Below, one piece after another: positions 19,980-26,958 of a DNA stretch of 27,205 nt. Position 1 is the first letter of the stretch. Each line of letters opens with the position of its first letter. The notes under the pieces were generated by a model. It worked only from the letters and a program-made list of their open reading frames with translations. It was not told the DNA's origin and searched no databases. The position numbers and the translations under genes are program-made. Source of the stretch: DATKWV01 sp035529405 (lineage in GTDB: Bacteria > Planctomycetota > Phycisphaerae > Sedimentisphaerales > Anaerobacaceae); the NCBI GenBank assembly GCA_035529405.1, contig DATKWV010000025.1, positions 1 through 27,205 on the forward strand, given 5' to 3'.

Positions 19980-22757
19980 CTATCCATTTCGCCAACTCGA
20001 CCAACTTTTTTCTGTGGATGTGATGTTGGGGTCAACTGATTGGATGGGGCCAAGTCGGAGTTCTAGTTCCTGGTCAGGACGAGGGTTGATATCGGGTCCC
20101 TTGTTAAGGGTATTTGTGCTGTCGGCCGGGCCATAGTATGTTTTTTGTGGAGTAGCTGGAATATAATAAAAATCAAACCTGCCATCGGCATTAGTAGTTT
20201 GTTCAGACATCCATTGTATTTGTGCATTCGGGTCAGGTACCGATGCAATTTGAACGGTAACGTTGGAATTAACATTGCTATCAGTGTCCACAAGACCGGT
20301 TACATAAGACCAGGGAATCAGGGTCAATTTGTCCTTGAGATTATTTGTATCGGCAACCAAATATTCGTAGTAATCAAGAACCAGAATTGTTGTTGGTAAA
20401 GACACTGCGGAAAATTCGAAGTAACCATTGTTGTCTGTTTTGATTACACTGTGTTTAGAGCCAACAATACCCTCATCAAGTTTGCCATTTCCAACATATA
20501 CTCTGGATGATGGCGGTATCAGTATGACATCAGTATTGGAAACAGCAACACCATCCGAGTAGAACAGAGTTGAGCTAAAAATTTGAGCTTTTTTAAGACG
20601 AATAGTAATAGGCGATAGTTCCTGGTCTATTCGCATCCAGGGGGTCTGGGCTGGAAGATAACCTTTTGCATTGATTTTGACCGCTACCAAGCCGGGGGAT
20701 ATGTTTGTTGCAAAATTACTCTTGGTCTTACTGAAATTGCCTTGCGGCGATGTGATTTTGTCGGCAATCAAATCCCAACGACCAATTCCGTTCGGTTCCC
20801 ACTCACAGCCACCGACTACTTCAAACTCAGTAATCGGTCTTTCGGTATCATCATCAATTACAGTACCAGTAATTGTTGGGATCGGATACATGGTAACAGC
20901 TTTGGTTTCGTTTTGGGCCATGTTATTTTGTATGCTCGAAGAAAGAAAATGTGGCTTTTTTGTAAACATCATGTCAACATCACCTATTGAGGGTAGATGA
21001 TCAATACTGTATTGGCCAGCGGCATCAGTTATAACTCGGCGTCTTAATATACTGAATGTTTTATGGCTAAAGTCTTCTGTGTCTTTGCCTTGTATAATCT
21101 GCCATCTGTCAACAGTAATCCTAACTCCGGGAAGTGGTTCACCGTTGACATCAACCACGACACCTGTAAGATTTTTACCATAATCAAGCGTGATCTCAAT
21201 AGGCGACATTTCTGGGATAATGTTAACGTCAACAAATGTAGGGGCGTATCCATTAGCATCAACAGCGATGTCCTGAAGCTTAAGCTCGACAGCTCTCAGC
21301 AAAAAATAACCGTTGGCATCAGTACGAGTGGTTTTAGCGCTATCTTGAATGCCGTACGCAGCACTGATGCCTGTAATGGAAGCCGACGGCATGATAAGAG
21401 CGTCTGGGACCGGGTAGCCTTCTATGTCACAGACAAATCCAGAAACCTGTAAGCCTTTTCGCATTATCAATACTGCAGACTGTGCTACAAGATCGTCAAA
21501 TGAAGGGCGGTATTGAAAGAATAGCGAAAGATAGTCAGAATGTTCAAGACGGATTGAAATATCTTCTGCTTCATCAGTAACCTGACATTCCCATCTTCCG
21601 TTAACATCGGTAACAGTGTTTCTGGTTGCAAGCATTGGCATGTCCCGTTTAATATCCCATAAAAGGCAAACATCTGCATCAGGAATGGGTTCGCCATCTT
21701 CCGATTGTACGAAACCACCAACAATGAAGTTATTATCCGATTGCGCTGGAACAGAGTTAGCTTCCACTGTATTTGATTTGTTCTTATCTGTCTTTTGTGT
21801 GACCTCCGTGGTTAAACTACTAGATTCTTTAATATCTAAATTGTTTTTTGTTACAGGGAGTGTAAAAAAATTAGCTGTTTCATCGCTGGGCAGCTCAGTT
21901 ACTTCTTTCTGAACTGTCATTCCCGCTTGGGAGAAATCCGGTTTAGAACTTGGCTTAGTAATCTGTTTATAAGTAAATACTGCTCCAACACCAATGACTA
22001 CCACCGCTGCTGCAGTAATTATCTTGGCTGTTACTCCGCTCATTATTGCTGCTACACCCGTGGCAGTTCCAGTCGTGGATGAAGCTGTGGCAATACCAGC
22101 GGCTGCGGCAACACCAGAACCTTTTATAGCCATCCCTGCAACAGACGCAATAACAGCGGCAGTAAACGCCTTTTTAGGCCCGGTAGCGGAGAGAGTTTCC
22201 TCAACGATAGAACTGAGTTGCTCTTTTATCATTTTTCGACCACGCTGCAACCGTTGTTTTACAACATCTTCGCTTAAATCGAGCGATAGCGCGACCTGCT
22301 TTACAGACTCTTTCTGGCGGTAATATAGAACCAGAGGCTCTCGATATTGCTCTGGAATCTTTTCAATTGCATCACTTACAAGTGCTTCATGTTCTTTTTT
22401 GATTGCGGATTCGAGCGGACCGGAGTCATTAGTAGCTATATCTTTTATATCTTCCATAGGTTTGGCCTTTGCAATAATATCCCGTTGGTTCTTGTTTATA
22501 AAATTTCGAATGTTGTTTCGGGCTATAGTGCACAGCCAAGGTCGGAACCTCGAAAGATCCTTAAGTTGAGAAAGGTTTTTCCAGGCATTGATGAACGTCT
22601 GATGTGCCAGTTCCTCGCTTTGTTGAACATCTGCGGTCCCGCTGAATGTGATTGCACAAACAAGTTCCTGATACTTTGCGACAATCACTTCAAAGGCTTT
22701 TGGGTCGCCTTTTAGGCACTTTCTTAGCAGCTTGACTTCTCTTGCCATTCTTATCAT
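19980..22757 (-). CDS. ECF sigma factor fused to a membrane-anchored carboxypeptidase-regulatory-like repeat protein
   Basis: One 925-residue polypeptide. Residues about 10-90 are sigma region 2 (AFEVIVAKYQELVCAI, SEELAHQTFINAWKNL, FRPWLCTIARNNIRNFI). Residues about 130-185 are region 4 (IPEQYREPLVLYYRQKESVKQVA, then the DVVKQRLQRGRKMIKEQL helix). A low-complexity Ala/Gly/Thr segment leads to a transmembrane helix at about 243-263 (AKIITAAAVVVIGVGAVFTY). The remaining 650 residues are extracytoplasmic and contain roughly six beta-sandwich repeats of carboxypeptidase-regulatory type (for example GFVQSEDGEPIPDADV, GVVVDVNGEPLPGVRITV, TGTVIDDDTERPI). Such fusions are known in Planctomycetota. 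No separate anti-sigma gene is adjacent, so the extracytoplasmic part may be the sensor and the linker the control point (inference). The gene is clearly more AT-rich than its neighbours. ATG 22757 and ATG 22748 are both possible starts. Confidence 0.88.
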   Translation of the reverse strand: MIRMAREVKLLRKCLKGDPKAFEVIVAKYQELVCAITFSGTADVQQSEELAHQTFINAWKNLSQLKDLSRFRPWLCTIARNNIRNFINKNQRDIIAKAKPMEDIKDIATNDSGPLESAIKKEHEALVSDAIEKIPEQYREPLVLYYRQKESVKQVALSLDLSEDVVKQRLQRGRKMIKEQLSSIVEETLSATGPKKAFTAAVIASVAGMAIKGSGVAAAAGIATASSTTGTATGVAAIMSGVTAKIITAAAVVVIGVGAVFTYKQITKPSSKPDFSQAGMTVQKEVTELPSDETANFFTLPVTKNNLDIKESSSLTTEVTQKTDKNKSNTVEANSVPAQSDNNFIVGGFVQSEDGEPIPDADVCLLWDIKRDMPMLATRNTVTDVNGRWECQVTDEAEDISIRLEHSDYLSLFFQYRPSFDDLVAQSAVLIMRKGLQVSGFVCDIEGYPVPDALIMPSASITGISAAYGIQDSAKTTRTDANGYFLLRAVELKLQDIAVDANGYAPTFVDVNIIPEMSPIEITLDYGKNLTGVVVDVNGEPLPGVRITVDRWQIIQGKDTEDFSHKTFSILRRRVITDAAGQYSIDHLPSIGDVDMMFTKKPHFLSSSIQNNMAQNETKAVTMYPIPTITGTVIDDDTERPITEFEVVGGCEWEPNGIGRWDLIADKITSPQGNFSKTKSNFATNISPGLVAVKINAKGYLPAQTPWMRIDQELSPITIRLKKAQIFSSTLFYSDGVAVSNTDVILIPPSSRVYVGNGKLDEGIVGSKHSVIKTDNNGYFEFSAVSLPTTILVLDYYEYLVADTNNLKDKLTLIPWSYVTGLVDTDSNVNSNVTVQIASVPDPNAQIQWMSEQTTNADGRFDFYYIPATPQKTYYGPADSTNTLNKGPDINPRPDQELELRLGPIQSVDPNITSTEKSWSSWRNG

Positions 22758-22766
22758 TTTAAGAAT
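22747..22766. repeat. Inverted repeat enclosing the sigma-gene start codon
   Basis: ATTCTTA (22747-22753) and TAAGAAT (22760-22766) are exact reverse complements with a 6-base spacer that contains the ATG (22757-22755). In the mRNA it could put the start codon in a hairpin loop, or in DNA it could be a short operator near the promoter. The low GC content of the stem makes chance plausible. Confidence 0.35.
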
Positions 22767-22783
22767 CGTTTTAACCAGTCTGT

Positions 22784-22789
22784 ATTATA
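22784..22789 (-). promoter_or_regulatory. Candidate -10 element for the sigma/sensor gene
   Basis: TATAAT on the minus strand at 22789-22784, about 27 bases before the ATG. There is no convincing -35 at 16-18 bp, so it may be read by an alternative sigma factor or be fortuitous. Confidence 0.4.
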
Positions 22790-22964
22790 GCCTCAATAAT
22801 AAAGAAAACGCTGAACAAAAATGGTGACAGAAATTCTCAAAAAAACCAATTTCCCAGGAAAAGGGGTCAGAAGCATTTTTTGCTGAGGGGCCAAAAGGCC
22901 TCAGGCGAAAAACCGGCAGATCTGCTCCCAACAGCGACCGTGGATTTACCGGCCAGTACGGCAC
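22785..22964 (-). other. Unexplained 180-bp block with an open frame and a hairpin
   Basis: On the minus strand a GTG at 22964 opens a 59-codon frame to the TAA at 22787-22785 (ADLPVFRLRPFGPS near its middle). There is no Shine-Dalgarno and it covers the sigma-gene promoter region, so I do not call it a gene. On the plus strand the block has a hairpin CTGAGG(GG)CC-AAAA-GGCCTCAG (22883-22904), and GGTGACAG and GGGGTCAG motifs. It could be a dispersed intergenic repeat; copies elsewhere in the genome would settle this. Confidence 0.3.
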
Positions 22965-23172
22965 GGTGTTGTGATTTTTGATTTTTGGATTATATTTCCA
23001 CAGGATACCTTCCGGAATCTGCTTTTTACTTTTTTAATATACCTTCATTTCTATCAAGACGTTAGGGCGGCGGTTACGTATAGAGTTTGCGCTGTAGTAT
23101 TAAAAAATGCCCGGACATTTTTTTCAAGACACGGCTGAACAACCGGCTGTGGCGCCCGTATATAATAAAAAG
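22965..23172. other. AT-rich spacer upstream of the hairpin RNA
   Basis: No ORF or recognised RNA. It ends with TATAAT at 23161-23166, a -10-like element that would start transcription near 23173 on the plus strand; no good -35 is visible at 16-18 bp. Confidence 0.4.
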
Positions 23173-23231
23173 TCTCTTTGGGCTGAGGTTTCTTTCTTTT
23201 TCCTCCCTCCTGGCCTCAGCCCGTTTTTTTT
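23173..23231 (+). ncRNA. Candidate small or leader RNA with a CU-rich loop (copy 1)
   Basis: A TATAAT at 23161-23166 would start RNA near 23173. The RNA is then almost entirely one hairpin: GGGCTGAGG (23180-23188) pairs with CCTCAGCCC (23214-23222) around a 25-nt pyrimidine-rich loop (23189-23213) whose core is TTCCTCCCTCC, followed by eight Ts (23224-23231). The loop imitates the anti-Shine-Dalgarno end of 16S rRNA and could bind ribosome-binding sites. Either it is a free RNA of about 60 nt, or it is an attenuator in the leader of the hydrolase gene, whose ATG is 85 bp downstream. A second copy of the architecture is at 26849-26905. I know no named family with this form. Confidence 0.5.
23180..23231 (+). 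terminator. Intrinsic terminator formed by copy 1 of the CU-loop hairpin
   Basis: 9-bp perfect stem, T8 tract directly after one G. No plus-strand gene ends upstream of it (the neighbouring gene is divergent), so it terminates a short transcript or attenuates the downstream hydrolase gene. The 25-nt loop is unusually long for a plain terminator. Confidence 0.75.
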
Positions 23232-23315
23232 CTTGCCTGATTATGATTTCGGTGGTAGTTTTGCCTGCCTGAACTGATATTGCCTTCAACAAATCAATTT
23301 TAAGGGTTTCTTATC

Positions 23316-25697
23316 ATGCGTGCGAAAACAGTTTTTCTAACGGTTTTTTCCCTTCAGCTTGCTTTTTGCGTTCAGTTAAATGCCGCCGAGGATGATATGT
23401 CCGTCCGCAGAAACGAGCTGCAGCGTATTCTTTCGGTTTTGCCGCCGGAGCAGCCGCAACGCGGCGCAGTTTCCCGACTTGACCCTACGTGGCGTGCCTG
23501 GCTTGAGCGCACCGGGGAACTGCCGCCGAATTTCAATGCCATGCCTTCTTTGCCTTTTCTGCCTCAGCCGCTTGTACTGGACGAAGGCGGTAAGAATATT
23601 GCCGTCAGGACACCCATGCAGTGGGCGAAAAAAAGACAATGGATAGAAGAGCAAATCAAGCACTGGGTAACGGGAACCTTCCCCCCCGCCCCTAAGAACC
23701 TGCGCGATAAGACCTTAAGCCACAGAAAAGACGCAGATGTGACCATACGGCAGGTCCAATTGCAGTTTGGTCCGGGTCTGAAGGCCAAAATGACCGTTGA
23801 GTTGATTATTCCGCCGGGCCTGGGGCCTTTCCCTGTTTTTATGACGCAGACCATCCACAGAAACTGGGCACTTGTAGCGGTCAGGAGGGGTTACATAGGC
23901 TGTGTTTATGCAGCGTCGGATGGTAACGACGACACCGAGGCTTACGCGGATATATGGTATCCGGAGTATGATTTTGCCCAGCTGATGCGCCGCGCCTGGG
24001 GCGCTGCCCGGGTGGTTGATTATCTTTTCACCCTGCCTGTGGTGGATAAGCAGCGTATAGGTATCACCGGCCATAGCCGCAACGGCAAGCAGTCGCTTAT
24101 GGCAGCGGCCTTCGACGAAAGGATAAAAGCGGTCGTTACCAGCAGCGGCGGAACCGCCGCCGAAGACCCCTACCGCTATACCACCGAGAGGTTCAACAAC
24201 GAGACAATCTCGCAAATAACAATGAATTTCCCTTACTGGCTGCATCCAAGGCTGCGTTTTTTCGTCGGCAACGAGCACAAACTGCCGGTTGACCAGAACC
24301 TTATGATGGCGCTTGTGGCTCCGCGGGCCCTTATGCTCAGCACCGCCGTCACCGAGCGCCAGGGCAACCCGTGGGGCATAGAACAGGCCTACCGGTCGGT
24401 TCAGCAGCTTTACAGATTTCTTGGCGCAGAAGACAAGCTGGCAATTCGTTTGCACCCGGGCAGACATGACACTGCCGCGCGGGATATAGAGGCCTACGTG
24501 GACTTTTTCGATTACGTGTTCGGCCGAGGCAATATCCAGCCCCCGCAGAAGCTGTTTTACGATTACAGTTTCCCTAAATGGGTTCATCTAAGCGGTGAAA
24601 AAACAGACCCGCTGACATATCCTCCAAAAGGGCTGGATGAGCTTTTAAAAAAATCCGACGGCGGCAAAGTCCTGACAGTTGCCGACTGGCAGCAAAGAAA
24701 AGAGCAGATTAAGCAGCGTATCCGCTGGGCACTCGGGGACGAACCCGCGGGTGCTTCCAACGCCGGCCCGAAAGACATTACAAAGCTGCCGCATCAAGAT
24801 GCCGCTTACTACGGTGACCATATCGCCCGCACCATAGGCCGACCCGAAGCCAAAAAAGGTATGGGGCGGGTTGTTGTAGGCCATTATAACGGCTTTGGTG
24901 ATTACCTGGAGGGCAACCTGTACTATCCCCTTGATGAGGATGGTAAATCTGCCAAAAAGAATCTACCCGTTGTTGTGTATCTGCACGGATACGACTACCC
25001 CTCCGGCTGTGCATATTCCCAGGATATTATCGATGATTTCGGTGAACGCGGATTTGCAGTATTTATTTTTGACCAAATCGGCTTTGGTACCCGCATAGAA
25101 GAAGGGACGCTTTTTTATCAGCGTTACGGGCACTGGTCAAAGATGGGACGGATGGTAGCCGATACAATCGCCGCTGTTGATATGCTGCAGAACCTGGAAG
25201 TCATCGACAAAAACCGCATATACGCGGCAGGTTTTACGCTGGGCGGAACTGTTGGACTTTATGCTGCTGCGCTGGATGAGCGTATCGCAGGTTTGATTTG
25301 CGCAAGCGCGTTTACGCCGATGCGCCTTGACAGCGCAGACAAAGGCACCGAAGGTATCTACAGTTACTCGCATCTTCACGGCCTGCTGCCCCGGCTGGGA
25401 TTTTTTGCCGGACAGCAAGAACATATACCCTATGACTTTCACGAGATTCTGGCTTGTATTGCGCCAAGACCGGTTCTTGTTATCGCACCGGCGTGGGAGC
25501 GGTATGCTGCGTTTGAGGATGTGAAAAAGTGCGTCCAACGCGCAGAAGACGTTTATAAACTCTTAAAGGCCGATACCGGCTTAAAGTTATACTCACCGCA
25601 GCACTATACCGTGTTCAAGCCTGTCGTATGGCGTCTGGGGCTGCTGCCCGATGTCAAGAAAGTGATGTTTGAGTGGGCAGCGGAAAAGTTCAAGTGA
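23316..25697 (+). CDS. Secreted protein with two tandem alpha/beta-hydrolase domains
   Basis: The 793 residues start with a signal peptide (MRAKTVFLTVFSLQLAFC, cleavage near LNA-A at 23-24); AAGGG precedes ATG 23316. Domain 1 (about 85-405) has the nucleophile elbow GITGHSRNGK (Ser254), a conserved ALVAPRAL strand and a C-terminal LHPGRHDT (His384). GHSRNGK-type elbows occur in glucuronoyl-esterase- and acetyl-xylan-esterase-like enzymes, so a carbohydrate-ester substrate is plausible but unproven. Domain 2 (about 505-793) has VVVYLHGYDYP, FDQIGFG, the elbow AAGFTLGGTVGLYAAALDERI with Thr641 where Ser is expected, ACIAPRPVLVIAP and a late PQHY (His763). Domain 2 may therefore be non-catalytic or use threonine. 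A short leader with a terminator-like CU-loop hairpin lies upstream, suggesting attenuation. Confidence 0.85.
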   Translation: MRAKTVFLTVFSLQLAFCVQLNAAEDDMSVRRNELQRILSVLPPEQPQRGAVSRLDPTWRAWLERTGELPPNFNAMPSLPFLPQPLVLDEGGKNIAVRTPMQWAKKRQWIEEQIKHWVTGTFPPAPKNLRDKTLSHRKDADVTIRQVQLQFGPGLKAKMTVELIIPPGLGPFPVFMTQTIHRNWALVAVRRGYIGCVYAASDGNDDTEAYADIWYPEYDFAQLMRRAWGAARVVDYLFTLPVVDKQRIGITGHSRNGKQSLMAAAFDERIKAVVTSSGGTAAEDPYRYTTERFNNETISQITMNFPYWLHPRLRFFVGNEHKLPVDQNLMMALVAPRALMLSTAVTERQGNPWGIEQAYRSVQQLYRFLGAEDKLAIRLHPGRHDTAARDIEAYVDFFDYVFGRGNIQPPQKLFYDYSFPKWVHLSGEKTDPLTYPPKGLDELLKKSDGGKVLTVADWQQRKEQIKQRIRWALGDEPAGASNAGPKDITKLPHQDAAYYGDHIARTIGRPEAKKGMGRVVVGHYNGFGDYLEGNLYYPLDEDGKSAKKNLPVVVYLHGYDYPSGCAYSQDIIDDFGERGFAVFIFDQIGFGTRIEEGTLFYQRYGHWSKMGRMVADTIAAVDMLQNLEVIDKNRIYAAGFTLGGTVGLYAAALDERIAGLICASAFTPMRLDSADKGTEGIYSYSHLHGLLPRLGFFAGQQEHIPYDFHEILACIAPRPVLVIAPAWERYAAFEDVKKCVQRAEDVYKLLKADTGLKLYSPQHYTVFKPVVWRLGLLPDVKKVMFEWAAEKFK

Positions 25698-25721
25698 ACA
25701 GCCGGCTGGTTTTTGAGCGTT

Positions 25722-26609
25722 TCATAACAAAGCTGTGCTGAAATACCGCTCTGCACGGTCCGGCAGAACCGTGGTGATGTTACCGTTGATTTTTTTTGCC
25801 AACTCTCTGGCGGCCCAGACATTTGCGCCGGCGCTGATTCCCACCAGCAGGCCGTGGTCTCTGCCAAGCTGCCGGGTTGTTTCTATAGCGTCTTCGTCGC
25901 TTACTTCCAGCACTTCATCCACAAGCGATACATCCAGTACATCGGGTATGAAACCGTCGCCGATGCCCTGAATCTGGTGCAGCCCCGGTTCGTGTCCCAG
26001 CAGGGCCGAGACATTTTTAGGCTCTACTGCAACGATTTTTACATCCGGTTTGTGTTCTTTGAGAAATTTTCCCACTCCCTGCAGTGTCCCCCCGCTGCCG
26101 ACGCCGGCCACAAAGCAGTCGATTCCGCCGTCCATTTGGCGCCACAGCTCTACAGCGGTGTGTTCGTAGTGCACCTTCGGGTTGGCCGGGTTCTGGAACT
26201 GCTGAGGAACGAAGACTTTTTTATCTTCAGCGGCCATTTGCTCTACGGCGCTTATGGCCCCTGCAATACCTTCCTGGTCGGGCGTGAGCACCAGCTCGGC
26301 GCCGAGGGCCTTGATTAATTTCTTTCGTTCCTGGCTCATGCCTTCGGGCATTACAATCCGCACCTTGTAGCCCATCAGGTGTCCCACTAATGCCAAACCT
26401 ATACCTGTATTGCCGCTGGTGGGCTCAACGATGATTGAATCGGTATTGAGCATGCCGTCGCGCTGAGCGGCCTGCAGCATTGCCAGTGCTACACGGTCTT
26501 TGATACTGCCGCCGGGATTAAGAAACTCCGCCTTGGCAAAAACACGCTCACCCCTGAGCTGCAGCAAAGGGGTGTTGCCGATTAGTTCAAGTATATCGCT
26601 TGTATGCAT
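25722..26609 (-). CDS. cysK: Cysteine synthase (O-acetylserine sulfhydrylase)
   Basis: PLP enzyme forming L-cysteine from O-acetylserine and sulfide. The start is placed at ATG 26609 (MHTSDILELIGNTPLLQL), which matches the family; an in-frame extension to 26708 runs through the promoter region and is rejected. The 295 residues show the PLP lysine Lys37 in GGSIKDRVA, the substrate loop EPTSGNTGIGLAL, the phosphate-binding GVGSGGTLQGVG, ISAGANVWAA and the C-terminal PDRAERYFSTALL. Gene and protein lengths are slightly shorter than E. coli CysK. There is no clear Shine-Dalgarno. It converges on the hydrolase gene (24 bp between stops) and a divergent promoter pair lies upstream. CysM-type specificity cannot be excluded. 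Confidence 0.93.
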   Translation of the reverse strand: MHTSDILELIGNTPLLQLRGERVFAKAEFLNPGGSIKDRVALAMLQAAQRDGMLNTDSIIVEPTSGNTGIGLALVGHLMGYKVRIVMPEGMSQERKKLIKALGAELVLTPDQEGIAGAISAVEQMAAEDKKVFVPQQFQNPANPKVHYEHTAVELWRQMDGGIDCFVAGVGSGGTLQGVGKFLKEHKPDVKIVAVEPKNVSALLGHEPGLHQIQGIGDGFIPDVLDVSLVDEVLEVSDEDAIETTRQLGRDHGLLVGISAGANVWAARELAKKINGNITTVLPDRAERYFSTALL

Positions 26610-26659
26610 AATAGCGGTTAATTGCGGTTTTATTTTTTGTATTCGGCGGTAAATTATTC

Positions 26660-26687
26660 TTGCTTTTTGTTTATAGTTTAGTATAAT
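26660..26687 (+). promoter_or_regulatory. Predicted promoter of a small RNA divergent from cysK
   Basis: TTGCTT (26660-26665), 16 bp, perfect TATAAT (26682-26687). The start is near 26694. It shares its -10 region with the cysK promoter on the other strand. Confidence 0.5.
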
Positions 26688-26708
26688 TCGTCCCGTAATA
26701 CAAGCCAA
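26680..26708 (-). promoter_or_regulatory. Predicted cysK promoter
   Basis: On the minus strand TTGGCT (26708-26703), 17 bp, TATACT (26685-26680; 5 of 6). The start would be near 26673, giving a leader of about 64 bases. Its -10 overlaps the -10 of the plus-strand promoter (TATAAT 26682-26687). Confidence 0.5.
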
Positions 26709-26774
26709 AAAGGTTAAATTGGCTTTTTGTTACCAACACCTGTCAGCAGGGTGTTTCTGCTGAGGTGTTTTTTT
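26694..26774 (+). ncRNA. Candidate small RNA (about 80 nt) between cysK and the terminase-like gene
   Basis: A perfect TATAAT upstream and an intrinsic terminator at the end define a transcript of about 80 nt with no credible ORF. It folds into two hairpins: AAGCCAA (26702-26708) with TTGGCTT (26719-26725), whose 10-base loop AAAGGTTAAA is purine-rich, and the terminator stem at 26735-26769. It overlaps the cysK promoter on the opposite strand but not the cysK mRNA body. I recognise no family. Confidence 0.45.
26735..26774 (+). terminator. Rho-independent terminator
   Basis: AACACC (26735-26740) pairs with GGTGTT (26764-26769), and TCAGCAG (26743-26749) with CTGCTGA (26757-26763), with a 2-base bulge, a 7-base loop and a T7 tract (26768-26774). 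No plus-strand protein gene ends upstream, which supports a small-RNA transcript. Confidence 0.8.
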
Positions 26775-26848
26775 GTTGGAGATTATTTAGCCCCGGCGGA
26801 TGTTTTTGCCGACACCGCGGAACGAGGGTCTGAATTCAAGCTTTTCTT

Positions 26849-26905
26849 ACAGGACTGGGATTTTCTCGCTTTCTCCTCTCCCTCCGCTCCCAGTCCTGTT
26901 TTTTT
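26849..26905 (+). ncRNA. CU-rich-loop hairpin RNA / terminator (copy 2)
   Basis: ACAGGACTGGGA (26849-26860) pairs perfectly over 12 bp with TCCCAGTCCTGT (26888-26899) around a 27-nt loop (26861-26887) that is all pyrimidine except two Gs. Its core is CTCCTCTCCCTCC. Seven Ts (26899-26905) follow. Stem sequence differs completely from copy 1 (23180-23231), while loop composition, size and core are alike. The promoter is uncertain; it may be an independent RNA starting near 26840 or a second terminator after the RNA at 26694-26774. Read on the minus strand it has no T tract, so it is not the terminator of the terminase-like gene. Confidence 0.5.
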
Positions 26906-26958
26906 GTGGTTGAAAGCAAGCTGTACGCTGCGATACCTTTGGCGCACTTTATTCGGTT

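Noticed and set aside
23715..24587. 290-codon frame antisense to the secreted hydrolase
   Set aside because: Shadow of a GC-rich coding region; no motif and no ribosome-binding site.
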